In this document: positions 20,124 through 29,207 of the stretch, one piece after another
Layout of the letters: the number at the start of each line of letters is the position of its first letter
Numbering within the stretch: position 1 is the stretch's first letter
NCBI RefSeq assembly: GCF_000648615.1
Contig: NZ_JFZC01000084.1
Location: 54,079-118,078 of the forward strand
Reading direction: 5' to 3'
Length of the DNA: 64,000 nucleotides
Source of the DNA: Sporolactobacillus terrae DSM 11697
Lineage (GTDB): Bacteria; Bacillota; Bacilli; Bacillales; Sporolactobacillaceae
Notes under the pieces: model-generated
What the model was told of the DNA's origin: nothing
The model's database searches: none
What the model saw: the letters and a program-made list of their open reading frames with translations, nothing else
Position numbers and translations under genes: made by a program

Positions 20124-20510
20124 ATGAACATCTCCTTTATTAAAAAGTTTTGCAGACAAGACCTATGTACCGGGCTGCAGAAGAAAATAAGGCACAAGTA
20201 GAAAGTTAATCCTATAAACTAATGTACATGACTTGTCCTGCTGAAGGAAAATAATCCGCTTAAGCGAACATCAGGCCCTTGTTAAACACCATGCCATGCC
20301 TATCAATCATTCTTATAAGTTATCAATATAATAACATACGGATCATATATTGACATCATTTCATGCCCATTTTGTAAAATTATTTTCATAATGTGCTGCA
20401 ATAAAAAATAAATATCTACACAATCTATTTAGAAAGCAGCTTATTCGACCAGTCTGCCTACGCAACAATGGTTACACAGCAATTTCATTGACTCGGCAAC
20501 GCAAAACAAG
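20124..20510. other. Intergenic region upstream of the permease
   Basis: A 387-bp AT-rich gap. It must hold the permease promoter on the minus strand, but no clean -35/-10 pair could be chosen. A short frame ending at 20441 is poor and crosses the adjacent terminator, so it is not called. Confidence 0.5.
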
Positions 20511-20560
20511 AAAAACTCGGCGGCTGAAGTCCGATTGACGATCGGATTCCAACCACCGAG
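20511..20560 (-). terminator. Terminator of the glycosyltransferase pair
   Basis: On the minus strand the nested stems CTCGGTGG/CCGCCGAG and TCCGAT/ATCGGA are followed by TTTTTCTTGTTTT, about 95 bp after the stop at 20654. Confidence 0.85.
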
Positions 20561-20653
20561 CAAGTTAAATCGATTTAGAAGCAGCACAGCTACCTCCCAG
20601 CTAAAATGCACATGCATTGTTTTCATGCTTTATTTTTCTCTTTTATTGCCAAG

Positions 20654-21787
20654 CTATGCTTTCGATAATACCTTTTCTCTGCTGCTCGCGTAAATAAGTT
20701 CGGTCATCAAGTAAGCAATTGTCGACTCCGCACCTTGATTGCGGTTCATACCGCTTGGCTCCAGCCCGTCATGGCAACCGCCGTTGAAATCAGCAAGCGG
20801 TTGCTGCAGGTCGTTTTCTCCATGAAACCAGGCGCGGCATCTCTTAATTACGGATAAATAGTGCTCCGGATTACTCAGTGCGGCGTACGCTTGCCCGGCA
20901 GCGAGCGCCAATTTCATTACTTCGAGCGGCTGCTGATCCCAGTGGTCACAGTGATCCGGTGTACACCATGTACGATTGCCGATCGGCCGGATTCGTCCCT
21001 CTTCCCCAGTCATTTTGTCAATCAGGAAGTCGAGTGTTTCCTCAGCGATCAACAATGCGTCGCTGTTTCCGGTTACTTGATACGAATGGAACAGCGCCCA
21101 AGGCAGTACACCGTTTCCATAAGTCATCATCGGTTCGAACCATTGCCAGTCGCCATCGGCATTCTGTTCATAGGCAGTCAGAAGCTGCGCTTCCAGTGCT
21201 TCCACCCGCTCAGGCGCCTGCTCACGAATGAAGTTCTGGAACCGCGGCAAATGACTCAGTTCATTGTTACATGAAAGCAGGAGACTTGTTGCTGCTAGCG
21301 TGTACGCCTTGCCGCGCAAGTGTTTGAGCATTTCTGCAGCACGAAATCCATTTTGAAAAAGCGTCGCCGCGGCAAAACGGCTGTCCGGATGAGGCAGATT
21401 CAGGCTTGCAACCGCGCAGCCCCAAAGTGACCTGCCGAAACAGTCGTCCGAGGGCTCCTCTGCTTCCGGCGAACGGTCGTAGCTGTAATTGTTATGAAAG
21501 TGGCCGTCCGGTTGCTGCGCATGACACAGAAATGACAAATAGATTTCCGCCAGACGTTGCAGTTCTTCCGCCTCGCCGCGCATTGCCGGGTCAGAAGCAA
21601 TCCTGTGCTGCCAATTGCAGGTCAGCCATAGTGCGCGGGCGTTGTCATCGGTAGCGTAGCCTTCGCCGCGACGCGGAATGTTGCCCAGTGCATGCTCGAC
21701 GATCCCGGTATCGTCCGTCATCCGTTTAAGATGCGTCAACTCAATTTTGCGTTTTGGCAATCGGCTCCACCCCGGAAAGCAATACAT
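20654..21787 (-). CDS. Helical-toroid protein associated with a GT4 glycosyltransferase
   Basis: A 377-residue soluble protein, or slightly shorter if a TTG just downstream is used. It starts inside the last 47 bp of the upstream glycosyltransferase gene, so the two are translationally coupled. The recurrent helical pattern and the motifs GYATDDNARAL and RNQGAESTIAYL are typical of an alpha/alpha-barrel, glycosidase-like protein found fused to or beside GT4 enzymes, often annotated simply as glycosyltransferase. A candidate acid residue sits in NQGAEST. Catalytic activity and substrate are unknown; it probably acts on the same cytoplasmic glycan as its partner. Confidence 0.6.
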   Translation of the reverse strand: MYCFPGWSRLPKRKIELTHLKRMTDDTGIVEHALGNIPRRGEGYATDDNARALWLTCNWQHRIASDPAMRGEAEELQRLAEIYLSFLCHAQQPDGHFHNNYSYDRSPEAEEPSDDCFGRSLWGCAVASLNLPHPDSRFAAATLFQNGFRAAEMLKHLRGKAYTLAATSLLLSCNNELSHLPRFQNFIREQAPERVEALEAQLLTAYEQNADGDWQWFEPMMTYGNGVLPWALFHSYQVTGNSDALLIAEETLDFLIDKMTGEEGRIRPIGNRTWCTPDHCDHWDQQPLEVMKLALAAGQAYAALSNPEHYLSVIKRCRAWFHGENDLQQPLADFNGGCHDGLEPSGMNRNQGAESTIAYLMTELIYASSREKVLSKA

Positions 21788-22928
21788 TTTGAATGGCTTC
21801 TAAAAAAACCTGACGATATTTTTTGCCGACCTGCGGCCAGCTCATCGGCAAGCCAATTTGAGCCATTTTCGCCTGGTAGGAGGCGCGCAGTCTGTCATCA
21901 GCAAGCAAGGTATCGATTTTTTCAATCCAGCCTGCTTGATCATGATACGCAACAAATAATTCTTGATTGTCTTTGAGCAGATCCTGCGCATAGCGGTACG
22001 GCGTTGTTAAGATTGGGCGGCCAAGGCCAATCGCATAAGCGAGCGTCCCGCTTGTGATCTGATCCATTCCCGGATACGGGGTGATATAAAGATCGCACGC
22101 GGTTATATAGTGAACCAAATCGTCCTCCGTCATAAAGGCGTCGATCATTTGTACATGATTCTGCAGCTGATGCTGATCGATGAACGTTTTTAACTCATTG
22201 CGGTATGTTTCGCCTTCTTGCCGTTTGACGTTGGGATGCGTCTGGCCAATGATCACATAGAGGGCGTTCGGCACTTTTTTAATCACCTCCGGAAGCGCGC
22301 GTAAAACGGCTTCAATCCCTTTGTTGCGGCTGAGAAAGCCGAAGGTCATGATTACTTTGCGGTCGGTCCAGCCAACCTGCTCACGAAAGGGGTTGCGTTT
22401 TTTCAGATCAGGGGTCGGCGTGCCATGAGGAATAAAGACGATTTTATCTTCCGGAATATGGAAGCTGTTTTTAAGATAAGAAATGGCTTTATGATTCATC
22501 ACCACGATCCGAGCACTTCGCTGGGCCAGCTCCCGCTGAATCGAGGCATACGGTTCTTGCGGCATTTTAAAAACGGTATGAAAGGTTGTGACCAGCGGTT
22601 TTTTTAAAGCGCGTACAAAATCAAGAATATAGGCACCGGCATTTCCGCCGAAAATGCCAAACTCATGTTGCAGCGACACAACTTTCACCGAACTTTGATT
22701 CAGTTTCTCAGCGACGCATGCATACGCGGCGCGGTTTTCTTTCTCAATCGCCCAGTTGGAAAACGGATCGTTCGGATACACGGTGTCTTTGTCCTTGATG
22801 ACAACAACCGGGTCATCGAGCGCATCACGTTTCGCTTTCTGAACGCCCTGTCTTAGATGATAGGTATAGGTTGCAATCCCGCACCGTTGAGGCAAATACG
22901 TACTTACATAGGCTACCTGTTCACTCAT
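21741..22928 (-). CDS. GT4-family glycosyltransferase
   Basis: A 395-residue GT-B enzyme. The N-terminal domain begins VAYVSTYLPQRCGIATYTYHL. SLQHEFGIFGGNAGAYIL and TTFHTVF belong to the acceptor side. The donor-binding domain carries VIMTFGFLSRNKGIEAVL and the GT4 E-x7-E region as PYPGMDQITSGTLAYAIGLG, in which the first Glu is replaced (D-Q). The ATG at 22928 is chosen; AAGGAG is 12 nt away, with a three-codon minicistron (ATG TTG ATA TGA) in between that overlaps the start. Donor and acceptor are unknown. Confidence 0.8.
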   Translation of the reverse strand: MSEQVAYVSTYLPQRCGIATYTYHLRQGVQKAKRDALDDPVVVIKDKDTVYPNDPFSNWAIEKENRAAYACVAEKLNQSSVKVVSLQHEFGIFGGNAGAYILDFVRALKKPLVTTFHTVFKMPQEPYASIQRELAQRSARIVVMNHKAISYLKNSFHIPEDKIVFIPHGTPTPDLKKRNPFREQVGWTDRKVIMTFGFLSRNKGIEAVLRALPEVIKKVPNALYVIIGQTHPNVKRQEGETYRNELKTFIDQHQLQNHVQMIDAFMTEDDLVHYITACDLYITPYPGMDQITSGTLAYAIGLGRPILTTPYRYAQDLLKDNQELFVAYHDQAGWIEKIDTLLADDRLRASYQAKMAQIGLPMSWPQVGKKYRQVFLEAIQNVLLSGVEPIAKTQN

Positions 22929-23074
22929 ATCAACATCGCACTCCTTTAAATTGATTGTTACGCGTGATACAGGAATTAGCACTCGCTTGATTCGACTGCT
23001 AACACTATCGTAGTCTTTTTTTTCGGAAAATTCAAGGTGCGCATGACCACATACCGTTAACCACGGATGTTCCT

Positions 23075-23689
23075 TTAGCGCGGCAACAAGGAAAAGGCGA
23101 GATAAAGTGCAATGCCCCAAATCATCACAGCTGACAGCTTATTTACGAGGGATCGGATGCGCGTGCCGTCACTGATCTTGCCCACCCCATGCCCGCACCA
23201 GGCAAGTCCGAAAAACCACAGCCAAGAGACCGACGCACAAGCAGCAGCAAAGGCCCATTTTTCACTGCCGCTGTAATTGAGTGCGTTCGTTCCAATCACG
23301 CCGATGGTATCCAAAAGCGCATGCGGATTGAGCAACGACACCGAGAGCGCAAAGGTTACTTGTTTTTTCGCCGCAAATAATTCTGCGTGATTCGGCTTTA
23401 TATTTGCCTGCTCCTTCCAAATTGAGAACCCGATCCAGATTAAAAAAAGAACGCCACCCGCCATAATGAGCCGTTGCACGCGCGGATCGGAAAAGAGCAG
23501 CATCGAAGCTCCGGAGACCGCTAGAAAAATGAGTAATGTGTCCGAAAACGCTGCGGCAATAATTGCCGCCAGTGCGCCGGTAATCCGCGGCGCCCGTGCC
23601 CCTTGATTAAAGATAAAAATATTCTGAGCGCCAAGCGGCAAGATCAGCCCAATTGCGAGAATAAAGCCATGAATAACAGCTGAAAGCAT
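23075..23689 (-). CDS. LysE/ArgO family amino acid exporter
   Basis: A 204-residue protein with about six hydrophobic helices. The signatures ILPLGAQNIFIFNQG at the start and SLLNPHALLDTIGVIG in the middle are diagnostic for LysE/ArgO exporters of basic or other amino acids. The ATG at 23689 has GGGGG at 7 nt. It diverges from a MocR-type regulator gene across a 180-bp shared promoter region, the classic arrangement in which the regulator controls the exporter. Confidence 0.9.
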   Translation of the reverse strand: MLSAVIHGFILAIGLILPLGAQNIFIFNQGARAPRITGALAAIIAAAFSDTLLIFLAVSGASMLLFSDPRVQRLIMAGGVLFLIWIGFSIWKEQANIKPNHAELFAAKKQVTFALSVSLLNPHALLDTIGVIGTNALNYSGSEKWAFAAACASVSWLWFFGLAWCGHGVGKISDGTRIRSLVNKLSAVMIWGIALYLAFSLLPR

Positions 23690-23869
23690 TGACGAACCCC
23701 CTTGAAGTTTCATAAGTCCCCAGTCCTTATTTTGATTGAAAAAAAGAAAAAAGTCTCCAACCAAACTTTTTTCTTTAACCCAGCCAAATCATGATAAAAT
23801 TATAGATAAATTAGGCAGTTGGCCTTTTCATTAACTATTGACTGCCAACCAAGTAGTGGAGGAAGAACA

Positions 23870-25307
23870 ATGCCATTGAAGCGCCAGTCGGCTATCCCTT
23901 TGTACCGTCAAATTCAAGACTATATTGCAGAAAAAATAACAAGCGGCGAGTGGGCGAGCGGTGCCAAACTTCCATCGCAACGCGCACTTGCCTCTTTTTT
24001 TCATGTGAATCGCAGCACCATCATTACTGCACTTGAGTCTCTAGCTGCACAAGGACTGATTGAGGGGCAGGCGCGGCGGCGGTACGCGCGTGATTAATAG
24101 CACCTGGAGCCTCATGGCGCAGAAGAAAGCAACCGACTGGGGCACTTATGTTGAAGCCGGCCGATACAAACCGAATCTTCCGATGATCCAAAAAATCAAT
24201 CAAGCCGAATTTAATCCAAGGGTGATTCGCATGGGAACCGGCGAGCTCAGTCCCGAACTGCTGCCCAGCGAAAAATTCACTGAATTAGTTAAAGCGCTAT
24301 CGCCAAACCTACTTTCACTCGGCTATCAGGAACCCAAAGGAGCGCTTCATCTGCGTGAAGCGCTGTCCCGCCATCTGAAAACAGACGGCATCAATGCCTC
24401 TCCTTCTTCCATTCTTGTGGTATCCGGAGCCCTGCAAGCCCTGCAGCTTATTTCAAGCGGATTACTTGACCGCGGTTCATCGTTGCTGCTCGCAAAGCCC
24501 TCTTACCTTTACTCCGTTCACGTTTTTCAATCCTTAGGCATGCGTTTCATTGGTCTGCCAAGCGATCATGAAGGCCTGCAGCCGGAACGTTTGGCGGCGT
24601 GCAAACGAAAATATCATGGCGTCATTCTTTATACGATCCCTTCTTTTGATAATCCGACCGGCGCGCTCATGCCGGAGAAGCGAAGGCAACAGCTGCTTTC
24701 CGTCTGCCAGCAGGAACAGCTGCCGATTATCGAGGATGATGTGTACCGTGAACTCTGGCTGGACGCGCCTCCTCCCCCATCCTTGAAAAGTATGGATCGT
24801 TCTGGAAACGTCCTCTATGTTGGCAGCATGTCTAAAGTGCTGAGCGCAGGACTGAGAATCGGCTGGATCGTTGGTCCTGAAGCGGTGATTGAACGACTCG
24901 CCGACATTAAAATGCAAAGCGACTATGGATCGAGTTCCTTAGCGCAATTAGCGGCTGCGGAATGCCTGCGAACCGGACTCTATCAGGAACATGCGGCCTT
25001 TGTTCGCAAACAGCTGCGCATGCGACGCAATCATCTCGTTGATCTGCTTCATACCTACTTTGCCGATCTCGGCCAATGGCAAATTCCTTCAGGCGGGTTT
25101 TACATCTGGCTGGAGCTGCTCCCGGCGATTGATCCTAAGCTGCTCTTTGAAGCCGCTTTGCGTCACGATGTACTGATCAATCCAGGTGTTCTCTATGATC
25201 GCAACGCGCGCCGCTACTTGCGGCTATCCTATGCCTACGCATCATTGCAAGAAATGGAGCAGGCCATGCAGCGATTACGGAAAATCGTATTGGAACTGGC
25301 AAACTAA
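23870..25307 (+). pseudogene. MocR/PdxR-type GntR regulator with aminotransferase domain, frameshifted
   Basis: The first frame (23870-24097) encodes a GntR winged helix: IPLYRQIQDYIAEKI, LPSQRALASFFHVNRSTI and LAAQGLIEGQ. The second (to 25307) begins at GGGTRVIN and encodes a complete fold-type I aminotransferase-like domain with IPSFDNPTGALMP, IIEDDVYREL and the PLP lysine in YVGSMSKVLSAGLRIGWI. Shifting one base between about 24069 and 24081, in a GC-rich run, joins them into a normal protein of about 478 residues. The start follows GGAGG at 7 nt. Either a recent inactivation or an indel error. It probably controls the divergent LysE gene. Confidence 0.88.
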
Positions 25308-25327
25308 ACGGTTACAGGCAATCAGTC

Positions 25328-25411
25328 AAAGTTGTACCTAACCTCGTTAAAGTCGTACCTAACCTCGTTAAAGTCGTAGCGAAAACGTGTAAAGCTTAGC
25401 TCGATTAAGGG
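25328..25411. repeat. 21-bp-phased tandem repeat after the regulator
   Basis: Units start exactly 21 bp apart at 25328, 25349 and 25370, beginning AAAGT(T/C)GTACCTAAC; a fourth, decayed unit starts at 25391. The first two differ by one base. It lies in the gap between the convergent regulator and trhP2 genes. Confidence 0.8.
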
Positions 25412-25456
25412 TCTCGCGGCTTAGTGCATCAGCTGTCGTCGATGGCGGGCGCACGC

Positions 25457-25492
25457 AAAAAACCTCCGCTCAAGCTGAACGAAGGTTCTCTT
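25457..25492 (-). terminator. Probable terminator of trhP2
   Basis: On the minus strand AACCTTCG and CGGAGGTT arms with one wobble are followed by TTTTTTG, about 10 bp after the stop at 25503. Confidence 0.7.
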
Positions 25493-25502
25493 AAATCATC
25501 TC

Positions 25503-26723
25503 TCACTTTTTTCGCATTAAGAAGTAAGGTTCAACCGGTGCATCGACGGTCATGGTGACGGTCATCATCGGATTCGGTGCCCGATCGATCGGCTCGCCGT
25601 CTTCGTTCCACAGATCGCGTACCGTCTGTTTAAAATGGACAAAACCTGGTCCGTAGAATTCCACTTCTTCACCGACACCGAAATGATTGCGCTGCTCTAA
25701 GGTAGCCAGATGCGTCTCCGGATTATAGTCGAGCACTTGCGCGGCAAACGTGTATTTCGGAATCTTGCGCGGCTTGCCGAACAGCTGCTCCTTCTCGCCA
25801 GGAACACCATAATAGAAGCCGGTCGACAGATCACGCTGAGCCACTTTCCAGATCTCCTCTTCCCATGCCGGATCGAAGCGGAAGTGTTCCGGATCCTCAC
25901 AATATGCGTCAACCGCATTCCGATAGACATTGGCAACGGTCGATACGTAATGAATCGACTTCATTCGCCCCTCAATTTTAAGACTGTTCACGCCGGCGTC
26001 GATCATATCCGGCAGGTGACGCAGCATCGCCAGATCAACGGCGCTCATTGAGAACGGCTCGCCGTCCTGTATGTGGCTGCGCGCCTCGCCCTCATCCATG
26101 TCGAATAGGTCATATTTCCAGCGGCAGGATTGCGCGCAGCCGCCGCGATTGGCGTCGCGATTTACCATATGATTGGAAAGGGTGCAGCGTCCGGAATAAG
26201 CGATACACATCGCGCCATGAACAAACGCTTCAATCTCAATATCCGTATGGCGGCGCATTTCGCGTATTTCTTCAATACCTACTTCGCGGGCAAGAACGAC
26301 CCGTTCCAAACCGAGGCTTTTCCAGAATTCAAGCGTTTTATAATTGGTTGCCGACGCCTGTGTGGACAGATGAATCGCCAAACCCGGTGCCGCTTGTGCA
26401 CAGATCGTAATCATTGCCGGATCAGAAATGATCACCGCGTCGATGCCGATAGATTGCAACGTTTTGAAAAACGCATCAGCGCCTCCGGCATCGCCTTCGT
26501 GCGTCACCATATTCGCCGCAACAAATACTTTCGCGCCGCGCGCGTGAGCAAACGCAACCCCTTCCGCCATCTCTTCATAGGAAAAGTTTCCGGCACGTGA
26601 GCGCAATCCATAGGCTTGTCCGCCGATATAAACCGCATCTGCGCCATAACGAATCGCCATTTTTAATTTTTCCAGATTACCTGCCGGCGCAAGTACCTCT
26701 GGTTTATTTTTTATTACTGTCAT
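25503..26723 (-). CDS. trhP2: U32-family tRNA hydroxylation protein TrhP2 (YrrO-like)
   Basis: A 406-residue U32 protein. PEVLAPAGNLEKLKMAIRYGADAVYIGG opens the TIM-barrel-like domain. The cysteine cluster is visible in HGAMCIAYSGRCTLSNHM and RGGCAQSCRWKYD, which ligate an Fe-S cluster; the C-terminal beta domain follows. It corresponds to B. subtilis YrrO, which with YrrN is needed for prephenate-dependent formation of 5-hydroxyuridine at tRNA position 34. The start has AGGGAG at 7 nt. It is the second gene of a two-gene unit, 42 bp behind its partner. The historical label peptidase U32 or collagenase is misleading. Confidence 0.9.
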   Translation of the reverse strand: MTVIKNKPEVLAPAGNLEKLKMAIRYGADAVYIGGQAYGLRSRAGNFSYEEMAEGVAFAHARGAKVFVAANMVTHEGDAGGADAFFKTLQSIGIDAVIISDPAMITICAQAAPGLAIHLSTQASATNYKTLEFWKSLGLERVVLAREVGIEEIREMRRHTDIEIEAFVHGAMCIAYSGRCTLSNHMVNRDANRGGCAQSCRWKYDLFDMDEGEARSHIQDGEPFSMSAVDLAMLRHLPDMIDAGVNSLKIEGRMKSIHYVSTVANVYRNAVDAYCEDPEHFRFDPAWEEEIWKVAQRDLSTGFYYGVPGEKEQLFGKPRKIPKYTFAAQVLDYNPETHLATLEQRNHFGVGEEVEFYGPGFVHFKQTVRDLWNEDGEPIDRAPNPMMTVTMTVDAPVEPYFLMRKK

Positions 26724-26765
26724 GTTCGTTCTCCCTTGCTGTAGTTCTGAGCTCCTCTGCCTAGA

Positions 26766-27668
26766 TCAATGGACATCTTCAGGATTCTTCAAATAAAAGC
26801 CGGTGCCGAGTGGACGGTGTGCCGGCTGCAGTTTAGCCAATCGGTTGGCAAAGCTTTCCGGAACAAACGCGCCCGCCTCGACTGCACGTCTTGCTTCATC
26901 AAACAGTGCAACAATGCGGACAAAGCGGTCACCGTGAAGCAGTACACCATCCAGCTTCCATGTCTTTAATCCATGTTCCTGCATCGCGCCGAGCTGACCA
27001 ATCAGCGACAGATCTTCAGTCGAGAAAATATGTGTCCCGTCTTCATCCTCGAAAATCGGATACTGGCTGTCTGCATTTTTCGGATCACGCAAAAACAATT
27101 GTTGATCGGGCGCTTCCGCATGGGTATAGGTGAAATAATTGGTAAGCAGCGGCCGCCCTGATTGATGGATGCAGGTCGGGCCATAGACCTGAACTTCAAC
27201 CGGCTGCTTGAGTTTCTTCTGCATCGCAAACAACTCCTTCAAGGTTAGCTCGCGAGCGGCAACCGCCCCGGAAGCGCCTTGATTGACCCAAAAAGCGATT
27301 TGTTCTGCCGAGGTCACAAGTGTTCCTGCATCGTAAACAAACGGCAGTTCCAGTTTCAATTCTTTTAGTGTAAACATCGCGCCCGGATCACCGATTGCAA
27401 CCGCATCGGCACCGAAATCGGCTAACTTCTGCAAGTAGTCCGGCAGCTGCGCGATCTGCTGATTGTGCATCAAGGCGTTACACGAAACCGTGACCTTCTT
27501 GCCGCGCTGATGCGCTCGCTTGATCACGTCTTCGATTTGTTCGAGACTGAGCGGCTGCGGCAGGCGAAGACCAAAGGGATGCCCACCAATGTAAAGCCGA
27601 TCCGCGCCCACGTCCAAAAGCGCTTCTGCCTGCTCCAATGACTCTGCAGTAGCAATAAGTTCAATCAA
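26766..27668 (-). CDS. trhP1: U32-family tRNA hydroxylation protein TrhP1 (YrrN-like)
   Basis: A 300-residue short U32 protein beginning with a TTG that follows GGAGG. DVGADRLYIGGHPFGLRLP resembles the start of its partner. The cysteine cluster is reduced: only YGPTCIHQSGRPLLTNYF remains, as in YrrN proteins. It is thought to act with TrhP2 in tRNA wobble uridine hydroxylation. The SAM-dependent methyltransferase gene (trmR) that precedes yrrN in B. subtilis is absent here; the neighbour is a divergent dehydrogenase. Confidence 0.88.
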   Translation of the reverse strand: MIELIATAESLEQAEALLDVGADRLYIGGHPFGLRLPQPLSLEQIEDVIKRAHQRGKKVTVSCNALMHNQQIAQLPDYLQKLADFGADAVAIGDPGAMFTLKELKLELPFVYDAGTLVTSAEQIAFWVNQGASGAVAARELTLKELFAMQKKLKQPVEVQVYGPTCIHQSGRPLLTNYFTYTHAEAPDQQLFLRDPKNADSQYPIFEDEDGTHIFSTEDLSLIGQLGAMQEHGLKTWKLDGVLLHGDRFVRIVALFDEARRAVEAGAFVPESFANRLAKLQPAHRPLGTGFYLKNPEDVH

Positions 27669-27703
27669 AAAAATAACCTCCGTTTTTCAAGCAATAGCTG
27701 TTC

Positions 27704-27715
27704 TCATTATAACAT
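27704..27715 (-). promoter_or_regulatory. Probable trhP1-trhP2 promoter (extended -10)
   Basis: The minus strand reads TGTTATAAT (TATAAT at 27706-27711) about 40 bp before the trhP1 start. No convincing -35 box is seen. Confidence 0.5.
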
Positions 27716-27853
27716 GACACTGTTGATGCCGAACCTTTGAGATAAGGCAATTTAATGTGTATTTTCCACCGCGTGTGCTATGCTTTTTGTAGAAAAGACG
27801 TTGACACGCGGCGGTACTGCTTTTGCGGTACCGCAAGGAAGGAGAACCAACGA

Positions 27854-28717
27854 ATGATCGGTTTTATCGGAATTGGACTCATGGGCAGCCGCATGGCCGG
27901 CCGCCTGCTCGATGCAGGAAATGATCTTGTCATCTACAATCGTACCCAGTCAAAAATGCAGCCACTGATTGAGAAAGGCGCAAAGGGTACGTCATCCCCT
28001 AAGGAAGTCGGCAGCCAAGCAGACATCGTGTTCACGATGCTTGCCGATCCGAAAGCAGTTGATGCCGTTGCCTATGGCGAACAGGGACTGCTCGCCGGCA
28101 TGAAGCCGGGCAGTCTTTGGATCGACAGCAGCACGATCAGTCCGACACAGTCGGTACAGTTAGCAAAGCGTGCGAACGAGAAAAAGATTCGCTTTCTAGA
28201 CGCGCCGGTTGCCGGATCAACGGGACCGGCTGAAAAGGGCGAACTGCTCTTCTTTGTTGGTGGCGATGCCGCTGATCTTGAAGAAGTTCATCCGCTGCTC
28301 AATGTGATGGGCAAAGCCGTCCATCATAAAGGAGCGAATGGAGCCGGAACCGCGATGAAGCTTGTCAACAATCTGATGCTCGGCCAATCGGTTGCCGCGT
28401 TTGCAGAAGCAGTCGCATTCGGAGAGCGTCTCGGTCTGGACAAGGAAGGCGTCATTCAATCGCTCTTCGCCGGGCCAACCGCAGCACCGATCCTTCATTT
28501 CAAGGAAAACAAGATGCTGAAGGAAGACTTCGAGAATGCCGATTTTAAAGTCAACAGTATCTATAAGGATATGGAACTGGCTTCTGAAGAAGCATACGGA
28601 CATGGCTTTGCGCTGCCACTATCTAATCTGGTCAAAGCGTTTTACGGACTCTGCCAGCAGCAGGGAAAAGGTGATTATGATTTTGCAACCATCTATGATT
28701 TGCTGAAAAAGCACTAA
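27854..28717 (+). CDS. NAD(P)-dependent 3-hydroxyacid dehydrogenase (HIBADH family)
   Basis: A 287-residue beta-hydroxyacid dehydrogenase. The Rossmann motif GFIGIGLMGSRMAGRLL is at the start, the substrate-binding DAPVAGSTGPAEKGEL follows, and the catalytic lysine is in GAGTAMKLVNNLMLG. The family includes 3-hydroxyisobutyrate dehydrogenase, tartronate semialdehyde reductase and succinic semialdehyde reductases, and the substrate cannot be told apart by eye. The start at 27854 has AGGAG upstream; the frame extends further upstream but without a start signal. It is monocistronic with its own terminator. Confidence 0.88.
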   Translation: MIGFIGIGLMGSRMAGRLLDAGNDLVIYNRTQSKMQPLIEKGAKGTSSPKEVGSQADIVFTMLADPKAVDAVAYGEQGLLAGMKPGSLWIDSSTISPTQSVQLAKRANEKKIRFLDAPVAGSTGPAEKGELLFFVGGDAADLEEVHPLLNVMGKAVHHKGANGAGTAMKLVNNLMLGQSVAAFAEAVAFGERLGLDKEGVIQSLFAGPTAAPILHFKENKMLKEDFENADFKVNSIYKDMELASEEAYGHGFALPLSNLVKAFYGLCQQQGKGDYDFATIYDLLKKH

Positions 28718-28730
28718 TTGAAACGATTAA

Positions 28731-28766
28731 GGAGCAAGAGGCCGTAAACCCCTTGCTCCTTTTTAT
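28731..28766 (+). terminator. Terminator of the dehydrogenase gene
   Basis: GGAGCAAG..GG / CC..CTTGCTCC stem followed by TTTTTATTT. The T-run overlaps the 3' end of the convergent fragment gene. Confidence 0.85.
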
Positions 28767-29206
28767 TTGATACGTCTTTTTTTCCATTTTTTCACAGTGG
28801 CGCGTCGTTGCTGCTTTGCCTGCAGCAATTGATCCGCTGCCCGCTTGATCTTTTCCGGCAAGGCAAGCATCGGATCAGGATCGATCATCACATTCACATT
28901 ATGCGTTTTGGCAATCGCCGCTGCTTGCAGGGCAACACCGACCGCCGCATGCTGCAGCAGTAAAATCACGCTGCTGCGCATGATGCTCCGTTTCACAATC
29001 GGCAGTTCCTCTTCTCCAAGCGTTTCCCCGCTGCTGTGCAGAAAAAATACACGCGCCGTTCCTTGAGTGCAGCTGCTGACCACCGCCGCTTTTCTACGGT
29101 TGCGGTGCGCGCGGTTGGCAATCTGCACACCTGCAAACGGAAGCGCACCATCTGAATGTGAAGCGCCAACGACCAAGATTGTCGGCCTTTTTCGCTTTCG
29201 CCTCAT
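28763..29206 (-). pseudogene. Ribokinase-like (PfkB) fragment
   Basis: A 147-codon frame starting one base after the manA stop. TILVVGASHSD resembles the first strand of PfkB sugar kinases. SSVILLLQHAAVGVALQAAAIAKTHNVNVMIDPDPMLALPEKI matches the middle of ribokinases, where bacterial enzymes read roughly QLEIP..TV..A...A...G..V.LNPAPA..LP. The catalytic GAGD region and the C-terminal half are absent, and the sugar-lid region is scrambled. It ends in a Lys/Arg-rich tail. I read it as a decayed kinase gene; a small standalone protein is less likely. Confidence 0.5.
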
Positions 29207-29207
29207 G

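Noticed and set aside
20441..20626. Possible 61-residue gene on the minus strand
   Set aside because: It spans the strong terminator hairpin of the preceding operon, has no good ribosome binding site and no recognisable features.
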